64,000 nt of DNA from CAYRGY01 sp964424075 (GCA_964424075.1 CAYRGY010000003.1:62001-126000); one strand, 5' to 3'. Positions 34,374 to 42,860 are shown, numbered from the stretch's first letter. Translations and numbers: made by a program. Notes: generated by a model from the sequence alone, not told the origin.

Positions 34374-35670
34374 AACACTACAAAATATCATCAGAAATGT
34401 ACTTACATTCCTTATCATTTTTCTGGTGGTCAATTTCATTTACAACTCCTTTTTCAGCAATGATGATCAACCGGAACCGCGCTTCGGAATTTTAATCAAT
34501 ACAACTGCCAAAAATTTTGCCCTTCATGACATTGTTGAAGTGGAAATCCAGAATAATACTGCTAATGATTTGACTATTGCTGACACTTGCCCGGAACAAC
34601 CTCTCCCGGTTCAGTTTTTCAATAATGGAGTTTGGGAAGATCGTACAACTTCATCCAAAATCGATTGTACCGAAAGCTCTGACATTGTAATTAAACCTAC
34701 CGAAACCAGAATTATCAGTTTCGATCAATGGAATGATGAATTATTCAATGAACTGGGATCATATAAAATTCTACTTCGAGCTGAAGATCAAACTCTGGAA
34801 ACCAATCAATTTGAAATTAAGCCCCAATCCACTTTTCTTTGGTTATGGACAGTTGCTCTTTATCAACCTATTTATAATGCCTTAATTTTTGCCGCCAGTT
34901 CCCTACCGGGATATGACTTCGGTTTTGCAATTATCTTGTTGACTATCCTTATCAGAACCTTGCTGCTAATACCCAATCAGAAAGCGCTAAAATCCCAGAA
35001 GAAAATGCAGGAAATTCAGCCCAAGATTGCTGAATTAAAAGAAAAGCACGGAGACAACAAAGAAAAAATTGCCATGGAAACCATGGCTATCTATAAAGAA
35101 CATAAAGTCAATCCTTTCGGTAGCTGCCTGCCTCTAATTATCCAATTACCGATCTTAATTGCTCTTTTCCAAGTTATTCAGTCCGGACTAAGCACGCACA
35201 ATCAATATTTACTCTATGGCAACTTGAGCGAATTTGATATTAGCCTGATCAACACTAATTTCCTGGGTATTCTGGAACTGACTGAAATCAACTTCATCGT
35301 CTTGCCGATTGTTGTAGGTCTATTGCAATTCGGTCAAATGAAACTGGCTATGTCACGCAGCAAAAAGAATCAAGATCCTAAGAAGAAAGCAGGTTCAGAA
35401 ATGGAAATCGCTAGCCGTATGATGACTACTGTTATGCCAATTATGATTGCCATCTTCACTGCCTCAGTACCTGCAGGTGTCGGTTTATATTGGGCTTTTT
35501 CAACCATATACGGTATTGGACAACAATTAGTCATTAATAAACAAGTTGACAAGGATTTTACAAAGATTAAAGTAGTAGACACTTCCAAACGTTCCAAGAA
35601 CAAACAAAAAAAGCAAGAATACTTACAGAAAAATAAAGAAAAAAAGCAAGATGTCGCAGAAGATAAATAG
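34363..35670 (+). CDS. yidC: membrane protein insertase YidC
   Basis: 435 aa Oxa1-family insertase. An N-terminal helix (about 10-28) is followed by a small extracytoplasmic beta domain (30-155) and then the five-helix core (about 160-395) with the conserved phrase PIYNALIFAASSLPGYDFG, the cytoplasmic hairpin (KKMQEIQPKIAELKEKHG) and the GSCLPLIIQLPILIALF segment. The C-terminal tail is Lys rich, as in ribosome-binding versions. The outer domain is much smaller than in Gram-negative YidC. It is the third gene of the rpmH operon. Confidence 0.95.
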   Translation: MQNKTLQNIIRNVLTFLIIFLVVNFIYNSFFSNDDQPEPRFGILINTTAKNFALHDIVEVEIQNNTANDLTIADTCPEQPLPVQFFNNGVWEDRTTSSKIDCTESSDIVIKPTETRIISFDQWNDELFNELGSYKILLRAEDQTLETNQFEIKPQSTFLWLWTVALYQPIYNALIFAASSLPGYDFGFAIILLTILIRTLLLIPNQKALKSQKKMQEIQPKIAELKEKHGDNKEKIAMETMAIYKEHKVNPFGSCLPLIIQLPILIALFQVIQSGLSTHNQYLLYGNLSEFDISLINTNFLGILELTEINFIVLPIVVGLLQFGQMKLAMSRSKKNQDPKKKAGSEMEIASRMMTTVMPIMIAIFTASVPAGVGLYWAFSTIYGIGQQLVINKQVDKDFTKIKVVDTSKRSKNKQKKQEYLQKNKEKKQDVAEDK

Positions 35671-35708
35671 CATTCTGCAAACTATGTGCTTAACACTAAT
35701 TAATTTCA

Positions 35709-36170
35709 ATGGAAAACCAGATTCAAGAACTACTTCATGAGATTTTGACTAAACTTCAATGTTCTTTTAATAAGATCAGAGTTGAAAACAAGAATGACAC
35801 GTGCCGCATTAATATAGAAACCAACGAGCCCAACTTGATGATCGGACATCACGGTGAAAATATTAATGCTTTACAACATTTGTTAAAACTAATCCTTTGG
35901 AAAAGGTATCCTGAACAGGAAACCGATATCAATCTAGATATTGATAATTATAAAAAACGCCAAGAAGATAATGTCATTAAAATTGCTGAAAAGAAGGTGG
36001 ATTTAGTTCGCAAACTTTCATCACCGCAAGATCTGCCAGCCATGTCCCCTTATTTCCGTCGCATCGTACATACTCATCTGGCCACTGAAAATTATGGTGA
36101 CATTCGTACAGAAAGCTATGGAGAAGGAGAACAACGATATATAGTGATTAAACCTCAACTAATTATCTAA
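35709..36170 (+). CDS. khpB: KH/R3H RNA-binding protein (Jag/KhpB)
   Basis: 153 aa cytoplasmic RNA-binding protein. The KH domain (about 40-90) carries EPNLMIGHHGENINALQHL, and the R3H domain (about 95-150) ends HLATENYGDIRTESYGEGEQ with the conserved Arg-x3-His as RRIVHTH. The N-terminal Jag domain of longer homologues is reduced to about 35 residues. The position after yidC is the standard one. In firmicutes KhpB works with KhpA in wall and division control; no khpA is seen here. The symbol is by family position. Confidence 0.88.
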   Translation: MENQIQELLHEILTKLQCSFNKIRVENKNDTCRINIETNEPNLMIGHHGENINALQHLLKLILWKRYPEQETDINLDIDNYKKRQEDNVIKIAEKKVDLVRKLSSPQDLPAMSPYFRRIVHTHLATENYGDIRTESYGEGEQRYIVIKPQLII

Positions 36171-36171
36171 A

Positions 36172-37212
36172 ATGCTGCCATCAGGCAAAATAATGCTCTT
36201 TTCACTACTGGGATTAATCCCCTTAACTACCTTTGCTCAGTCTGAAATCACTAGTGATGGTATTCCACTCGATCAGGAAATTATCCAAGAAGACCAAATA
36301 ACAACTGAAGTTATCGAAGCGGTCCCGGACATTTTCCCCGATATTATTGAAGGCAGTGATTACTATGTAGCTGTCGGCTACCTCAAAGCTGAAGGTCTGG
36401 TGGAGGGTTATCCGGACGGTCTTTTCCGAGCAGATCAAGCCATCAACAGAGCAGAAGCCTTAAAAGTACTGAATCTCGCTATCCCTTTCGATTCATTAAA
36501 TCCCGTCGAAAAACCGCTAAGCTCCCAAATCGCCGAATCTGACTTCTCAGATTTTAATTGCGATTTCCCTGACATTCACAATACTGACTGGTTTTTCCCC
36601 TATGTTTGCGACGCTTATGATAACGGAATAGTTGAAGGCTACCCTGATGGAACATTTAAACCTGGTCAAACCATCAATTTAGTTGAAGCCTTGAAAATTG
36701 TAATTATTCACAGTGGAATCAATTTGCCTGAATCCACAGAAAATTTTGGCAATGTAAACTCTAATGATTGGTTTGCGCCTTACACAGCATTTGCCAAATC
36801 CACAACTATTATTCCTACCAACAAAAGTAATCAAATAGATGCTGCATCTAAGCTAACTCGAGGTGATTTTTCCTTGCTAATCTACCGCTTTATACAAAAT
36901 CGGGCCTACCAAAACACTTATGGAATTGCTTCTTATTATGGACCGGGATTTAATGGACGCGGAACTGCTTCAGGAGATGTATTCAATTCCACTTTAATGA
37001 CTGCAGCTCACCGAACCCTTCCTTTCGGAACAATTGTCGAAGTAACCAATTTACGCAATGGCAAAAGCATTCAAGTAAAAATTAATGATCGAGGTCCTTA
37101 TGTCGAAAGCCATATAATCGATTTATCCACTGCTGCATTTGAAGAAATTGCCAGATTAAGCTCCGGTTTGGCTCCTGTGGAAATACAAGTAATTAGTGAC
37201 AATGGTATCTGA
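36172..37212 (+). CDS. SLH-domain protein with C-terminal RlpA-type domain
   Basis: 346 aa secreted protein. A signal peptide (1-22, ending TFAQ) is followed by SLH repeats at about 60-110 (YYVAVGYLKAEGLVEGYPDG), 125-180 (WFFPYVCDAYDNGIVEGYPD) and 190-240 (degenerate), which in other bacteria bind pyruvylated wall polymers. The C-terminal 95 residues are a double-psi barrel of the RlpA type: ASYYGPGFNGRGTASGDVFN, MTAAHRTLPFGTIVEV and NDRGPYVESHIIDLS. RlpA proteins are peptidoglycan-cleaving or septal factors. The fusion would place an RlpA enzyme on an S-layer-type anchor. It overlaps the next gene by 11 bases. Confidence 0.88.
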   Translation: MLPSGKIMLFSLLGLIPLTTFAQSEITSDGIPLDQEIIQEDQITTEVIEAVPDIFPDIIEGSDYYVAVGYLKAEGLVEGYPDGLFRADQAINRAEALKVLNLAIPFDSLNPVEKPLSSQIAESDFSDFNCDFPDIHNTDWFFPYVCDAYDNGIVEGYPDGTFKPGQTINLVEALKIVIIHSGINLPESTENFGNVNSNDWFAPYTAFAKSTTIIPTNKSNQIDAASKLTRGDFSLLIYRFIQNRAYQNTYGIASYYGPGFNGRGTASGDVFNSTLMTAAHRTLPFGTIVEVTNLRNGKSIQVKINDRGPYVESHIIDLSTAAFEEIARLSSGLAPVEIQVISDNGI

Positions 37213-37531
37213 AGAAATCATCAAAAGAAGAGGTAAAACCATCCCCAATAAAAAACCTCTCTCCGTTGAGGTTCGTAAAAGCATTTACATGCTAATATTC
37301 ACTTTGCTCACTATCATCATTTTGGTCAGTATCGTATATTTGTTAAATAGCAGCCAGCATAGCCAACTTGGGCACGCTTTGATTCAGGAAAAAATAATCA
37401 AGGATAATCTCAACGAAGAAGAACAAGACCTAGTAGAAAAAACTATCCGCTCCCAAGCTTATTCCAAAATTCAAGAAATAGCCGAGAATAAAAACATGAT
37501 CAAACCGGAAGAAGTTATGTATGTTGATTGA
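37202..37531 (+). CDS. small single-pass membrane protein
   Basis: 109 aa from the ATG at 37202 (a GTG at 37196 would add two residues). A basic cytoplasmic N-terminus (IIKRRGKTIPNKKPL), one transmembrane helix (about 30-52, MLIFTLLTIIILVSIVYLL) and a charged, helical outer or inner C-terminus of about 55 residues (LNEEEQDLVEKTIRSQAYSK). It begins inside the end of the SLH-RlpA gene, which suggests coupled expression. The layout resembles FtsL/DivIC-type bitopic proteins, but no family assignment is possible. The stop lies 2 bases from the tRNA-Glu 3' end. Confidence 0.65.
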   Translation: MVSEEIIKRRGKTIPNKKPLSVEVRKSIYMLIFTLLTIIILVSIVYLLNSSQHSQLGHALIQEKIIKDNLNEEEQDLVEKTIRSQAYSKIQEIAENKNMIKPEEVMYVD

Positions 37532-37532
37532 A

Positions 37533-37607
37533 TGGTAGCGATACGGGGAATCGAACCCCGGTTTCAAGGATGAAAACCTTGCGTCCTAACCACTAGACGA
37601 TATCGCC
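37533..37607 (-). tRNA. tRNA-Glu (anticodon UUC)
   Basis: 75 nt including an encoded CCA. Acceptor GGCGATA (from 37607) pairs with TATCGCT, with one G-U at 1-72. The D arm carries AGTGGTTAGGA, the anticodon stem CAAGG/CCTTG encloses the loop TTTTCAT with anticodon TTC, and the T arm is GGGGTTCGATTCCCC, giving a clean cloverleaf. The 3' end lies 2 bases from the stop of the convergent upstream gene. The identity is Glu; it is the only tRNA in the window. Confidence 0.96.
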
Positions 37608-37673
37608 ATATTGGTCTACCTGTAGGTAGTTATTCAGATCTGTCGGCCAGTTGCACGGCCAACTAGCGAAAGC

Positions 37674-37701
37674 ATTATAGGTAAAAAGAGCCTAAAGTCA
37701 A
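37674..37701 (-). promoter_or_regulatory. promoter of tRNA-Glu
   Basis: Minus strand TTGACT (37701-37696), 16-base spacer, TATAAT (37679-37674, perfect). The transcript would carry a leader of about 60 nt that contains short inverted repeats (CTACC/GGTAG around 37616-37629) for RNase P to remove. Confidence 0.65.
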
Positions 37702-37762
37702 ATGGAATTCACAGCATCTATCTCTACTAACTTAGGTATAATTCTTAGAATATACCTATAAT

Positions 37763-37925
37763 CTATCCTTGATCCTCAGAAAATTGCTCATCTATAATTT
37801 TTTTCAATACGTTTCAAAACAACATCATCATTCACCTTAACCAGAACCTCTTTCAATCCAAAAATCCTGGCAAGTCTTATCGAACAAAGAGGTACTTCAA
37901 AAAGCTTAGTAGAGTTAAAAGTCAT
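37763..37925 (-). pseudogene. possible broken small gene with an A7 run
   Basis: From the minus-strand ATG at 37925, 45 codons (MTFNSTKLFEVPLCSIRLAR, then IFGLKEVLVKVNDDVVLKRI) reach a TGA at 37790-37788. Just before it lies a run of seven A (37804-37798). Skipping one A lets the frame continue as EKIIDEQFSEDQG to a TAG at 37765-37763 and gives a 53 aa product. No family recognised. The gap 37608-38066 holds otherwise the tRNA promoter and the promoter of the next gene. A chance ORF of this size is possible. Confidence 0.25.
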
Positions 37926-38016
37926 GTTAGCTATTTGGTTAAAGTATGAGAATTAATTAAACTCACAAACTGTTAATAGTATATTATAAACTACAAGTTG
38001 CATCTATATTAGATAT

Positions 38017-38045
38017 TTGACACTTAGGCTTATCAGTATTAACTT
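38017..38045 (+). promoter_or_regulatory. promoter of the 162 aa hypothetical gene
   Basis: TTGACA (38017-38022, perfect), 17-base spacer, TAACTT (38040-38045), about 21 bases before the ATG at 38067. Confidence 0.55.
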
Positions 38046-38066
38046 TTAGCCAATATAATTCAAAAC

Positions 38067-38555
38067 ATGAACACCCCCGACAGCTATCAGATTAAGGATG
38101 CGAATATTCAAGGACGACTCATTGTGAGTCACCCAGAATCCGGCAAAAACTATAAACTGGATGCGATAGACACAGAGATTAATGTTATCGAATCAGAACT
38201 CATCGAATTTGATCCCGAAAAAGAGCACCCGATTTTAGACTATTTTCGTGTTCAAACCAGTTTTTTAAATGAAATGCTCAGACAAATCGATGTAGAAATG
38301 ACTGAGGGAAACGTAAAAAAATTCGCTTATCTCTTGGCAATAGTCTGTCAATATCGTCTAATCGACGGTCGCATCGAATGGGGAGATCACGACACTCGGG
38401 CTAAAACCAAAAATGCTAAGTTTAGAATTGAAAAAAACTTCCCTAAGTACGCTGAAGCGTTGGGAATTGAAAAATCACTGTTCACGCTGGCCGATCGCTT
38501 CATTGAAACCCGCTTTCAAGTGGAAAGCGTACTTAATCAAATAGCCGGAGAATAA
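38067..38555 (+). CDS. hypothetical protein
   Basis: 162 aa soluble protein with no signal peptide or membrane helix. The first 45 residues look beta-rich (QGRLIVSHPESGKNYKLDAI), the rest is predicted to be helical (EHPILDYFRVQTSFLNEMLR, VKKFAYLLAIVCQYRLIDG). Acidic overall. I recognise no family or catalytic motif. It has its own promoter with a perfect -35 box and is followed by a stretch of decayed small ORFs. Confidence 0.7.
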   Translation: MNTPDSYQIKDANIQGRLIVSHPESGKNYKLDAIDTEINVIESELIEFDPEKEHPILDYFRVQTSFLNEMLRQIDVEMTEGNVKKFAYLLAIVCQYRLIDGRIEWGDHDTRAKTKNAKFRIEKNFPKYAEALGIEKSLFTLADRFIETRFQVESVLNQIAGE

Positions 38556-38592
38556 CTAGCAAACTTATGTCCATCTCACCACAATGCGATCT

Positions 38593-38830
38593 ATGCACAA
38601 AATAAATTTTACCATTACCGAAATAGACGTTGATGACGCCTGCATACCCTGGGAAGCTCCTCATGCAATTGCCTATCCCTAAACTAATTAATATCGCTTA
38701 TGAAACAAAAAGACACCGGTTTAAAACCAGAGCGGCATAGCGCTTGCACCCTTCTGATCTAGCTGTATTGCAACAATTTGCACCGGATAAAGTGCTAGCC
38801 AGAAGGATTGGAATTGAATATCAAGACTAA
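38593..38830 (+). pseudogene. decayed small gene with an in-frame amber codon
   Basis: From ATG 38663 the frame reads MQLPIPKLINIAYETKRHRF, then KTRAA, hits TAG at 38738-38740, and goes on as RLHPSDLAVLQQFAPDKVL and ARRIGIEYQD to TAA at 38828-38830: 55 codons with one internal stop. Another frame just upstream (38593-38682) reads MHKINFTITEIDVDDACIPW and EAPHAIAYP. Together they look like parts of one or two broken genes. TAG is an ordinary stop elsewhere in the window (for example rpmH), so suppression is unlikely. The gap 38556-38840 holds nothing else that I can support. Confidence 0.4.
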
Positions 38831-38840
38831 GAAATAGTCA

Positions 38841-39821
38841 CTAAGAAGCCTCCAACTCATCAATAATTTCCCTGGCCCGATCTTTGATATGCCTGGCAAT
38901 CGGTTGTGTTTCATTATTTGCCTCCCAAGCTTCGGTTGCTTTTTCAATTGTTTGATTAGCCCAATCCAATGCCTGATCGGAATCATTCTGTAAAGCACTG
39001 ATATAGGCATTAACCAAATAGTCATAAGCTCTGGCAATCTTTGCCGCCCCCAAGACTACATTGTTTTCCGGCATATTAGAATACGCCTGCTGAGTTAAAT
39101 CCACACCCAGTTCAGCAGCACGTTTGGCACTAACAATGTCATTTGAAGCAATATATATTTCGATTTGAGCCATTTGCGCTTCAGATTCATCAATTAAAAA
39201 TTGAGTGTTTTTTCCATTCAAAATTACAATCATTAAATACAGAATTTCTGAAACCTCCGCTCTGGAAAGTTGCTTCCCCGGCTCCAGATTATTCTCCTCA
39301 GACGGCGTAATTAAACCGGCCTTACCCGCATAATTCATATATGGAGTAAACCACTCCTGCTCAGGCACATCTTCATATAGCTTTTGATTCTCCCATTGCT
39401 CATTCTTAAAACCAATACTATTCAAAAGAATTTTCAAAAACTCACTGCGCGCCACGGAACGATCCGGAGCATAAGTCCCATCAGGATTGCCATTAATCAC
39501 ACCTTTTTCTTTCCCATAAGCAACATATTTGGCAAACCAAGCATCTTCCGGGACATCAGAAAACAAATCGGCTGTCTCCAAATTCTCATCGATTTCTATG
39601 GTCAGCCCTTCAAAAATAATTTTGAGAGCTTCCGCACGATTAACTAGTTTATCAGGCTGAAATGTCCCATCTTCATAACCTTGCAACACTGCTTTCTCAC
39701 TAAGATAATTAATTGCAACATAATGAGGATCAGTATTGGTAACATCGGAATAGGCAAAAGCCAGACCATTAAAAGTCATAATTCCGACAGTCAGCACCAA
39801 CAATTTAGCTAGAGTTTTCAT
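38841..39821 (-). CDS. SLH-domain surface protein
   Basis: 326 aa. Signal peptide 1-23 (ending LAFAY). Three SLH repeats at about 28-80 (HYVAINYLSEKAVLQGYEDG), 90-140 (WFAKYVAYGKEKGVINGNPD) and 155-200 (WFTPYMNYAGKAGLITPSEE), each with the acidic turn and the N/D-R-A-E-ALK or S-R-A/S-E motif. The C-terminal 120 residues are helical and resemble TPR-like repeats (AQIEIYIASNDIVSAKRAAE, AWEANNETQPIARHI). The predicted role is wall or S-layer anchoring. It is transcribed alone from the promoter at 39873-39845. Confidence 0.88.
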   Translation of the reverse strand: MKTLAKLLVLTVGIMTFNGLAFAYSDVTNTDPHYVAINYLSEKAVLQGYEDGTFQPDKLVNRAEALKIIFEGLTIEIDENLETADLFSDVPEDAWFAKYVAYGKEKGVINGNPDGTYAPDRSVARSEFLKILLNSIGFKNEQWENQKLYEDVPEQEWFTPYMNYAGKAGLITPSEENNLEPGKQLSRAEVSEILYLMIVILNGKNTQFLIDESEAQMAQIEIYIASNDIVSAKRAAELGVDLTQQAYSNMPENNVVLGAAKIARAYDYLVNAYISALQNDSDQALDWANQTIEKATEAWEANNETQPIARHIKDRAREIIDELEAS

Positions 39822-39844
39822 TTTTTTGTTTTATTATTGCAATA

Positions 39845-39873
39845 ATTTTAGACTAAATCTCGAATTTTCACAA
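39845..39873 (-). promoter_or_regulatory. promoter of the SLH protein gene
   Basis: Minus strand TTGTGA (39873-39868), 17-base spacer, TAAAAT (39850-39845), 24 bases before the ATG at 39821, starting right after the terminator of the upstream gene. Confidence 0.55.
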
Positions 39874-39874
39874 C

Positions 39875-39911
39875 AAAAAAGCGCTCTCCCTTATACCAAG
39901 GAAAAGCGCTT
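39875..39911 (-). terminator. terminator of the 543 aa surface protein gene
   Basis: Minus strand: a 14-bp stem with two G-U pairs (AAGCGCT from 39911 pairing with AGCGCTT, plus an inner TTTCCTT/AAGGGAG) closes a 5-nt loop, followed by a run of T. A clear intrinsic terminator, 13 bases after the stop at 39925. Confidence 0.85.
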
Positions 39912-39924
39912 CGAAAATCTAATC

Positions 39925-41556
39925 TTAATTACTGTAGTTCAATTTCAATTGCCCAATATTTGCTTCACCATCATTAGGATTATCATCAGCCATTAATGTT
40001 ACCACAAACTCTGCAATTTCTCCTGCTGTCAGGGTACAAGCACCCACTGCAGTTGATCCGTTGTTAACCCATACACCTCCTGTCACACTGGCAAGTTGTC
40101 CTGAATCGCCACAAGAAGTTCCACCAATATCATCCAACAGTTGAACTTGCACCCAGTTATCAGTAGTACCTGCAACAGCAGTCATATATTCATATTCAAA
40201 AGTTGAAGCCGTAGAATAGTCACTAGGAACAGGGAAACTAAATCTTAATTGAATTTGTTGTGGATTATTCCTATTGGTTGTCCATCGATAATAATTTCCA
40301 TCAGTAGTGTCATAAAGAGCATCCAAACGACCACGACTATTTGCCCCATTGTTTTGATATACAACTGTATCGGGATATTCAGGATCGAAAACCAACACAT
40401 CATTTTCAGCGCTAAGAGCAGTATTCAAATCTCCAATTTCACTATCAATGGATTCCAATGCGTCTTGAAGATCAGTTACAGTTCCAACAGGATCAATATT
40501 TTCCAGATTTGCACCTGTATCTTCCACACCGACTAAAGAAGCACCTTCACCATTGGCAGTTGAAACGAATTGATTGATAGCATCTAAAATACCAATTGCG
40601 CCAAATGTCACATCCAATCCGTCATCTCCTGTAGAAAGGGAAACCGGAGAAGTCATATCATCATCTTGGAAAGTAATATCACCGGTTGTCAATACATCAA
40701 ATGTTGCAGCATTGAAATCAATATTGTTTACATTTGTATAGTTAAGATTACCAGTACCTCCCAAATCATAAGTGATGCTTCCTCCACTAGTATCGAATGT
40801 ACCATCATCATTGGCATAAATATCCTCAAAGTCAGGACCAATCCAAGCTGATCCGGCAGCATTACATGAATAAAGCTGATCAGATGTTTGATCAAAATAG
40901 ATTGAACCAGGAGTACATGGTGTACCTGGAAGACCGACACCAGTAGGAATAACTAAAGTACCTGCAGAAGCATCCACAGTTCCAGTTCCATCAATAGTAA
41001 GAGTTCCACCTTGATAAGTATCAGAAGTATCACTTCTCAAGAATTGTGTGGAATCCAATCCATCCAGAAGATCTGCATTACCTGAAACAGCAGTCCAAGT
41101 ATCGGTTGCTGTATCCGTACAAAGATACAATTGTTCACTGGCGGGTCCGATATCAACAGCTAATTCGCCATCTGTTGTACAAGCCGGTGCATTTCCCACT
41201 CCTGTAAACACTCCTCCAAAATCTACTTCCCTTATTCTCATACTATCAGCAGCAGAAAAATTTACATTTCCATCTGCTTCGACATCGCCGGAAATATCCA
41301 GATTTCCAGTAACATCAACTGTACTATTGATTAGGAACTCACTTAGACCATTATCCCAGATAATAGTACCGTCTGTTCCATCATTACCCATTTGCAAGGT
41401 AACATCGACATCTCCTCCAGAATAGTCAGAATCAATCAACAGACCTTCGGAAAGAATGTCATGGAAATCGTCATCCTGGAAAAGGATAGCTGCATTAGCA
41501 GTAGCTGACATTGTCAATAAACTGACTGCCGCAAGTGTACTAATAAGTTTTTTCAT
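39925..41556 (-). CDS. large secreted surface protein (tail-fibre-like)
   Basis: 543 aa, acidic, rich in Asp, Gly, Thr and Ser. Signal peptide 1-22 (ATANAA). The body resembles the repetitive fibre proteins of CPR surfaces: 'dummy' beta segments such as VTGNLDISGDVEADGNVNFS, and CTTDGELAVDIGPASEQLYL with the AACTTDGELAxxxGxxxxxLYxC type cassette repeated (GTPCTPGSIYFDQTSDQLYS). A short coiled coil (about 345-375) precedes a C-terminal domain of about 145 residues (NRGRLDALYDTTDGNYYRWT-like) that is shared with the neighbour at 41598. Likely an adhesin or appendage subunit. It has its own promoter and terminator. Confidence 0.75.
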   Translation of the reverse strand: MKKLISTLAAVSLLTMSATANAAILFQDDDFHDILSEGLLIDSDYSGGDVDVTLQMGNDGTDGTIIWDNGLSEFLINSTVDVTGNLDISGDVEADGNVNFSAADSMRIREVDFGGVFTGVGNAPACTTDGELAVDIGPASEQLYLCTDTATDTWTAVSGNADLLDGLDSTQFLRSDTSDTYQGGTLTIDGTGTVDASAGTLVIPTGVGLPGTPCTPGSIYFDQTSDQLYSCNAAGSAWIGPDFEDIYANDDGTFDTSGGSITYDLGGTGNLNYTNVNNIDFNAATFDVLTTGDITFQDDDMTSPVSLSTGDDGLDVTFGAIGILDAINQFVSTANGEGASLVGVEDTGANLENIDPVGTVTDLQDALESIDSEIGDLNTALSAENDVLVFDPEYPDTVVYQNNGANSRGRLDALYDTTDGNYYRWTTNRNNPQQIQLRFSFPVPSDYSTASTFEYEYMTAVAGTTDNWVQVQLLDDIGGTSCGDSGQLASVTGGVWVNNGSTAVGACTLTAGEIAEFVVTLMADDNPNDGEANIGQLKLNYSN

Positions 41557-41582
41557 TTTGATTTTGGTTATTAAATCTTAAT

Positions 41583-41611
41583 ATTATAACATAAATTTTA
41601 TGATCCAACAA
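41583..41611 (-). promoter_or_regulatory. promoter of the 543 aa surface protein gene
   Basis: Minus strand TTGTTG (41611-41606), 17-base spacer, TATAAT (41588-41583, perfect). The -35 lies in the last codons of the upstream gene. Confidence 0.6.
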
Positions 41612-42860
41612 AGTTCAATTTCATTTTTCCGGCAAATGCTGCCCCTGAACTGTTGGCTGAGAGCTTAACTTTGATAGTTATCGACTCCCCTGCAGTAATA
41701 GTAGGAACGCCTACAAAACCAATTGTAGTGGAAGTCCAACTTGAAGAAACCAAACCAGACGCACCGGTTAAACCTACACTAGCTCCTAAAGTATCTTCCA
41801 TTTCAATATCAAGCTGATTGTTAACAACATCCCCATCCAAAGTCCTGTACTCAAATTCAATAGGAGACACACTGTCAAAAGCTACAAATCCTTCAGGGAT
41901 TTTAAATCTTAATACTAAATCCGTATCTTGCTTGACGCCGTTCCTGGTAGTCCATTGATAATAGTTTTTATTATCATTCCCCGGCACGCCGTCATTATCA
42001 ACAAAGAATACTTCCATCTTACCCCGGTTGTCAGACCCATCCCCATTGATAACCGTATCAGCATAAACCGGTTCATAAACTATGCTTTGCGCATATGGAC
42101 CGACCGGAGCGCCATTAACAGTTAAGTCACCTTCAATATTAACTGAATCATTAAAATTGAAATAACCCATATCCAAATCATATTCTAAAATTTTGCCTAA
42201 AGTTCTGCCAAATTGAAGAATAATTGACCCTGTTCCAGCAATCTCGACAGAATTGTCCTGATCTAAAACAAAAGCTTCTTGATTTACTCCATCCGGTAGA
42301 ATTGAGAAATCCAGGATTCCACTTCCATCCAAAATCGGAATTTCAAATGGACCAAAACCCACATCATAATTATCAACTGTGTCAGCATTTATAGTATAAG
42401 GCACAGACGTAATCGGTTTTCGATCCTCAGCATTATCTATTCCATCAGGATCAAGCACTTCAAAAGCGCCACCACCACTTGGTCTGACTTCCACCTGCAA
42501 ATATAAATCCTCAGCCAAAGTAAAATTGGGTAAAGTCATTTGACTACCTAATTGAACTGTAAAAATTCCTTCAACATTGGGAGTTACGGTATAAGTTTCC
42601 TCCCATGAAGTAAATCCGGCGGCACCTGGATCAATTAACGTTCCACTAAAATCAGTCGGGTCAACATCCGCATCAGTCCAGATACTAAAACGAATATCAT
42701 GAGGCGTCTTTATCGAATCTCCAAGTGAATCATTAAGCTTGGCTGTATAGGTCATGGTATATGGAGCAGTTGTCACTCCCGGAGGAGGCGCTGCTATAAC
42801 AGATGTATATAAGAGCAATACTCCAACTACTATAATCAGATTTTTCAAAATTTTTTTCAT
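41598..42860 (-). CDS. secreted surface protein, paralogue of its neighbour
   Basis: 420 aa. Signal peptide 1-24 (VIAAPPP). The start at 42860 is used: the frame is open to 42905, but the promoter at 42922-42894 makes that start impossible. The N-terminal domain (30-165) has the phrase PYTMTYTAKLNDSLGDSI, IRFSIWTDADVD and ...SVPYTINADTVDN, the motif set of CPR tail-fibre-like proteins (a segment that ends SVPYA-N-A). The C-terminal 145 residues match the neighbour (NRGKMEVFFVDND, NYYQWTT, LRFKIPEGF, KMKLNFVGS). Probably extracellular; role in attachment is inferred. Confidence 0.75.
   Translation of the reverse strand: MKKILKNLIIVVGVLLLYTSVIAAPPPGVTTAPYTMTYTAKLNDSLGDSIKTPHDIRFSIWTDADVDPTDFSGTLIDPGAAGFTSWEETYTVTPNVEGIFTVQLGSQMTLPNFTLAEDLYLQVEVRPSGGGAFEVLDPDGIDNAEDRKPITSVPYTINADTVDNYDVGFGPFEIPILDGSGILDFSILPDGVNQEAFVLDQDNSVEIAGTGSIILQFGRTLGKILEYDLDMGYFNFNDSVNIEGDLTVNGAPVGPYAQSIVYEPVYADTVINGDGSDNRGKMEVFFVDNDGVPGNDNKNYYQWTTRNGVKQDTDLVLRFKIPEGFVAFDSVSPIEFEYRTLDGDVVNNQLDIEMEDTLGASVGLTGASGLVSSSWTSTTIGFVGVPTITAGESITIKVKLSANSSGAAFAGKMKLNFVGS

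Noticed and set aside
38054..38059. TATAAT as the -10 of the gene at 38067
   Set aside because: It lies only 7 bases before the ATG and has no -35 at the right distance; the TTGACA-17-TAACTT pair fits better.
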